In this document: positions 61,967 through 64,000 of the stretch, in pieces
Layout of the letters: every line of letters begins with the position of its first letter
How positions within the stretch are numbered: position 1 is the stretch's first letter
Assembly: GCF_019056515.1 (NCBI RefSeq)
Contig: NZ_CP064873.1
Span: 372,001 to 436,000 of the forward strand
Direction of reading: 5' to 3'
DNA: 64,000 nt
Source of the DNA: Microbacterium paraoxydans
GTDB taxonomy: Bacteria > Actinomycetota > Actinomycetes > Actinomycetales > Microbacteriaceae
Position numbers and translations under genes: made by a program
The notes under the pieces: model-generated
The model's input: the letters and a program-made list of their open reading frames with translations, nothing else
The model's database searches: none
Told to the model about the DNA's origin: nothing

Positions 61967-64000
61967 GTGTCGACACCTTCCCGACCGCCGCGCACCGCCG
62001 TCGCCATCAGCTCCCTGCTGGCGACGGCTCTCGCGCTCGGCGGAGCGCTCCTCCCCGCGACCGCTGCACAGGCCGCCGATCTCCTCCCCGTCCCGCAGAC
62101 GGAGTACCGGTTGCACGCGGTGTCCAGCGAATCGGATCCGTATCCGGCGCCGCCCTCGCTCGACGGCACGGCTCTCGGCGCCTTCGACGGCGACTATGCG
62201 ACGCAGTGGACGTCGCGGTACTCGTCCAACGCGCCTTTCCCGCACTGGATCGCCCTCGACCTGCAGCGGTCCCTCTCGGTGAAGGGGCTGGACTACTCGG
62301 TCAAGCGCGGGCAGAGCGTCGCGGCGAAGACCGTCGAGGTGTACGTCACGGACGACGCCGACGCCGCGCGCACCTCGCCGGCCGATGGGGGATGGGGCGC
62401 CGCCGCCGCGGCCGCGACGCTGCACGCGCCCACCGCGAATGACGAGAAGCAGCGCATCACGCTGGAGACCGCGAAGGACGGCCGATACGTCGCGCTGCTC
62501 GTCATCGACGCGCAGGGCACCACGGGCGGCGGCGCCGGTGAGATCCAGGTGCTCTCCGACGAGGAGCTCCCGCCGATCGTCACGGAGCCGGAGACGCCGG
62601 AGCAGCCGGAGACCGGGGACACCGTCGAGATCGCCGCGGGCGGCACCACCGCCACCGTCTCCTCCGCGTTCCCGCAGATCCTCGGCTACCGCGTGGGCGA
62701 TGACCGCCTCGGCGGGCAGAAGAGCTCCCCGCGCACCTGGGCGGTCAACGGCACCGCCTATGCGTCGACCACCACCTCCACGGCGACGGCGAGCGGCGTC
62801 GACTACGTCTCGACCCTGACCGGCATCGACGTCACGGTGCGCAGCAGCATCCGCGTCGCGGCGAACGGCACGGTCGAGTTCACCGTGACCGGGGTGGACG
62901 GTTCCGCCGCGGTGAACACCCTGGCGCTCCCCGACAACGCGTTCCTCTCCGCGACGGCCGCGGACGGCGCCGTCCTCGATCGCACCGTGATCAGCCCGAA
63001 CAGCACCACGAACGCCGATGAGCACATCGCGGTGGGAGCGGCGACGGCCACCGGGACGAAGGGCGCGGCCTTCGCATTCCTCGGCGACGGGACCCTCGCC
63101 GGCAGCGTGATCACGAACGCGACGACGCAGGCCTCCGGCGGCACCGCCTCGTGGAACACCCGGCTCACGACGCGGGTGACTGCGGCCGACGGCCGGACCG
63201 CGGAGATCGGCTCGAACACCTGGCTCATCCATCCGACCTCCGCCGTCGACAGCCGGGTGACGACCTACGCCCTTCCGAAGGTCACGGTGCTCCTCACCGC
63301 CGACCGCAACGGCGACGAGACCGTGGACTGGCAGGACGCCGCGATCCGCTACCGCGAGGTCGACGCCCCGCGCCTCGGTGCCGACCGGGTGGCCGACCGC
63401 GTGGTCAGCCGCATCCCGTTCAACTTCGCCTCGAGCGCCACGAACTACTTCGACCTCGTGCTCGACAACACCAAGCGCATCGCGAACCAGACCGACGGCC
63501 TCGGGCAGTGGGTGCTCAACAAGGGCTTCGGCAGCGAGGGACACGACTCCGCGAACACCGACTACGGCGGGAACTACAACGAGCGTGCGGGCGGCCTCGC
63601 CGACCTCAACCGCCTCGTCGACGAGGGGGCGAAGCTCAATGCCGACATGAGCGTGCACGTCAACGCCACGGAGATCTACCCGCAGGCGGACGCGTTCGAC
63701 GCGGCGATCCTCGATGGCACACCGCCCTACAAGCCGGGCTGGAACTGGCTGGACCAGTCGTACTACATCAACCAGCAGACCGATCTCGGCACCGGACGCG
63801 TGCTCGACCGCTTCCAGCAGCTGCGGGACGAGGTGCCGGGGCTCAGCGGCGTCTACATCGACGTGTACTACTCCAACGGCTGGGTGGCCGAGGAGCTCGC
63901 GGACGAGCTGAACGCCATGGATCTCGAGGTCGCGACCGAGTGGGGCGACAAGTTCGTCGACAGCACGGTCTGGTCGCACTGGCCGAACGACCTCGCCTAT
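61967..64000 (+). CDS. GH101 endo-alpha-N-acetylgalactosaminidase (3' end outside window)
   Basis: The first 678 codons of a large secreted enzyme that frees Gal-beta-1,3-GalNAc from O-glycoproteins. GTG 61967 follows GAGAGG; the signal peptide ends near ATAAQAAD. An F5/8 C-like carbohydrate-binding module covers about 45-190, a super-sandwich domain 215-445 and the barrel begins near DWQDAAIRYR. The family stretch IPFNFASSATNYF and SEGHDSANTDYGGNYNERAGG are present, and HVNATEIYPQA. Candidate catalytic residues are Asp632 (VYIDVYYSNG) and Glu658 (ATEWG). Frame stays open at 64000. Confidence 0.88.
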   Translation, partial: MSTPSRPPRTAVAISSLLATALALGGALLPATAAQAADLLPVPQTEYRLHAVSSESDPYPAPPSLDGTALGAFDGDYATQWTSRYSSNAPFPHWIALDLQRSLSVKGLDYSVKRGQSVAAKTVEVYVTDDADAARTSPADGGWGAAAAAATLHAPTANDEKQRITLETAKDGRYVALLVIDAQGTTGGGAGEIQVLSDEELPPIVTEPETPEQPETGDTVEIAAGGTTATVSSAFPQILGYRVGDDRLGGQKSSPRTWAVNGTAYASTTTSTATASGVDYVSTLTGIDVTVRSSIRVAANGTVEFTVTGVDGSAAVNTLALPDNAFLSATAADGAVLDRTVISPNSTTNADEHIAVGAATATGTKGAAFAFLGDGTLAGSVITNATTQASGGTASWNTRLTTRVTAADGRTAEIGSNTWLIHPTSAVDSRVTTYALPKVTVLLTADRNGDETVDWQDAAIRYREVDAPRLGADRVADRVVSRIPFNFASSATNYFDLVLDNTKRIANQTDGLGQWVLNKGFGSEGHDSANTDYGGNYNERAGGLADLNRLVDEGAKLNADMSVHVNATEIYPQADAFDAAILDGTPPYKPGWNWLDQSYYINQQTDLGTGRVLDRFQQLRDEVPGLSGVYIDVYYSNGWVAEELADELNAMDLEVATEWGDKFVDSTVWSHWPNDLAY

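Overview
The window is high-GC actinobacterial DNA, most like a Microbacteriaceae member such as Microbacterium. This rests on the very GC-rich codon use, frequent GTG starts, leaderless promoters, DtxR-type iron boxes, an HtaA/HmuTUV haem locus, a CebR-type cellobiose box, DUF3618/holin-X envelope genes and an LAxTG sortase substrate. No plasmid, phage, insertion-sequence, tRNA, rRNA or CRISPR features were found. It reads as an ordinary chromosomal segment dense in carbohydrate-use loci.

Layout. 1-5860: the end of a Dpp/Opp-type importer (two ATPases, two permeases) in an operon with a GH3 beta-glucosidase. 5878-8796: ferredoxin, ferredoxin-NADP reductase, flavin reductase and superoxide dismutase behind a SoxR-like operator. 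8889-11043: a CsoR/CstR-family repressor divergent from a 54-residue cysteine-rich protein and a CoA-disulfide reductase/rhodanese. 11148-13885: LacI regulator and GH13 alpha-glucosidase. 14067-18169: SDR oxidoreductase, a secreted toroid-like protein, purQ, purS and apt. 18218-24221: a cellobiose module (binding protein, two permeases, GH1 beta-glucosidase, LacI repressor) with two perfect CebR boxes. 24305-26258: secreted metalloprotease and TetR regulator. 26273-33185: GntR regulator divergent from a 5-oxoproline operon (Nramp-like transporter, PxpA, DUF1445, PxpB-PxpC fusion, biotin carboxylase-BCCP). 33273-33942: an 83-bp-period tandem array. 33961-43489: uracil permease, purC, PadR/MFS exporter, amino-acid ABC transporter, purD, Nudix and a sterol-carrier-like protein. 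43486-50059: haem uptake hmuTUV and a large cell-surface HtaA protein, each with an iron box. 50154-53101: two small unknowns and a three-gene envelope stress-type cluster. 53175-54731: an LAxTG wall-anchored protein. 54913-58826: purM, purF, MFS. 58836-64000: LacI, GH35 beta-galactosidase and the start of a GH101 endo-alpha-N-acetylgalactosaminidase.

How the parts fit. Several sugar modules each have their own LacI regulator and a recognisable operator. The redox, sulfur, iron and 5-oxoproline modules likewise each have a candidate operator at the promoter. Purine biosynthesis genes (purQS, apt, purC, purD, purMF) are scattered singly or in pairs, and apt, purC, purD and purM carry a -10 hexamer exactly six bases before a GTG start, i.e. 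leaderless transcripts. Gene borders often hold long GC-rich inverted repeats of recurring sequence families. The observations most worth a second look are the 83-bp hairpin array, the urea-carboxylase-like arrangement inside the 5-oxoproline operon with its non-canonical Nramp protein, the SoxR-like redox operon, and the CstR-like sulfur locus.
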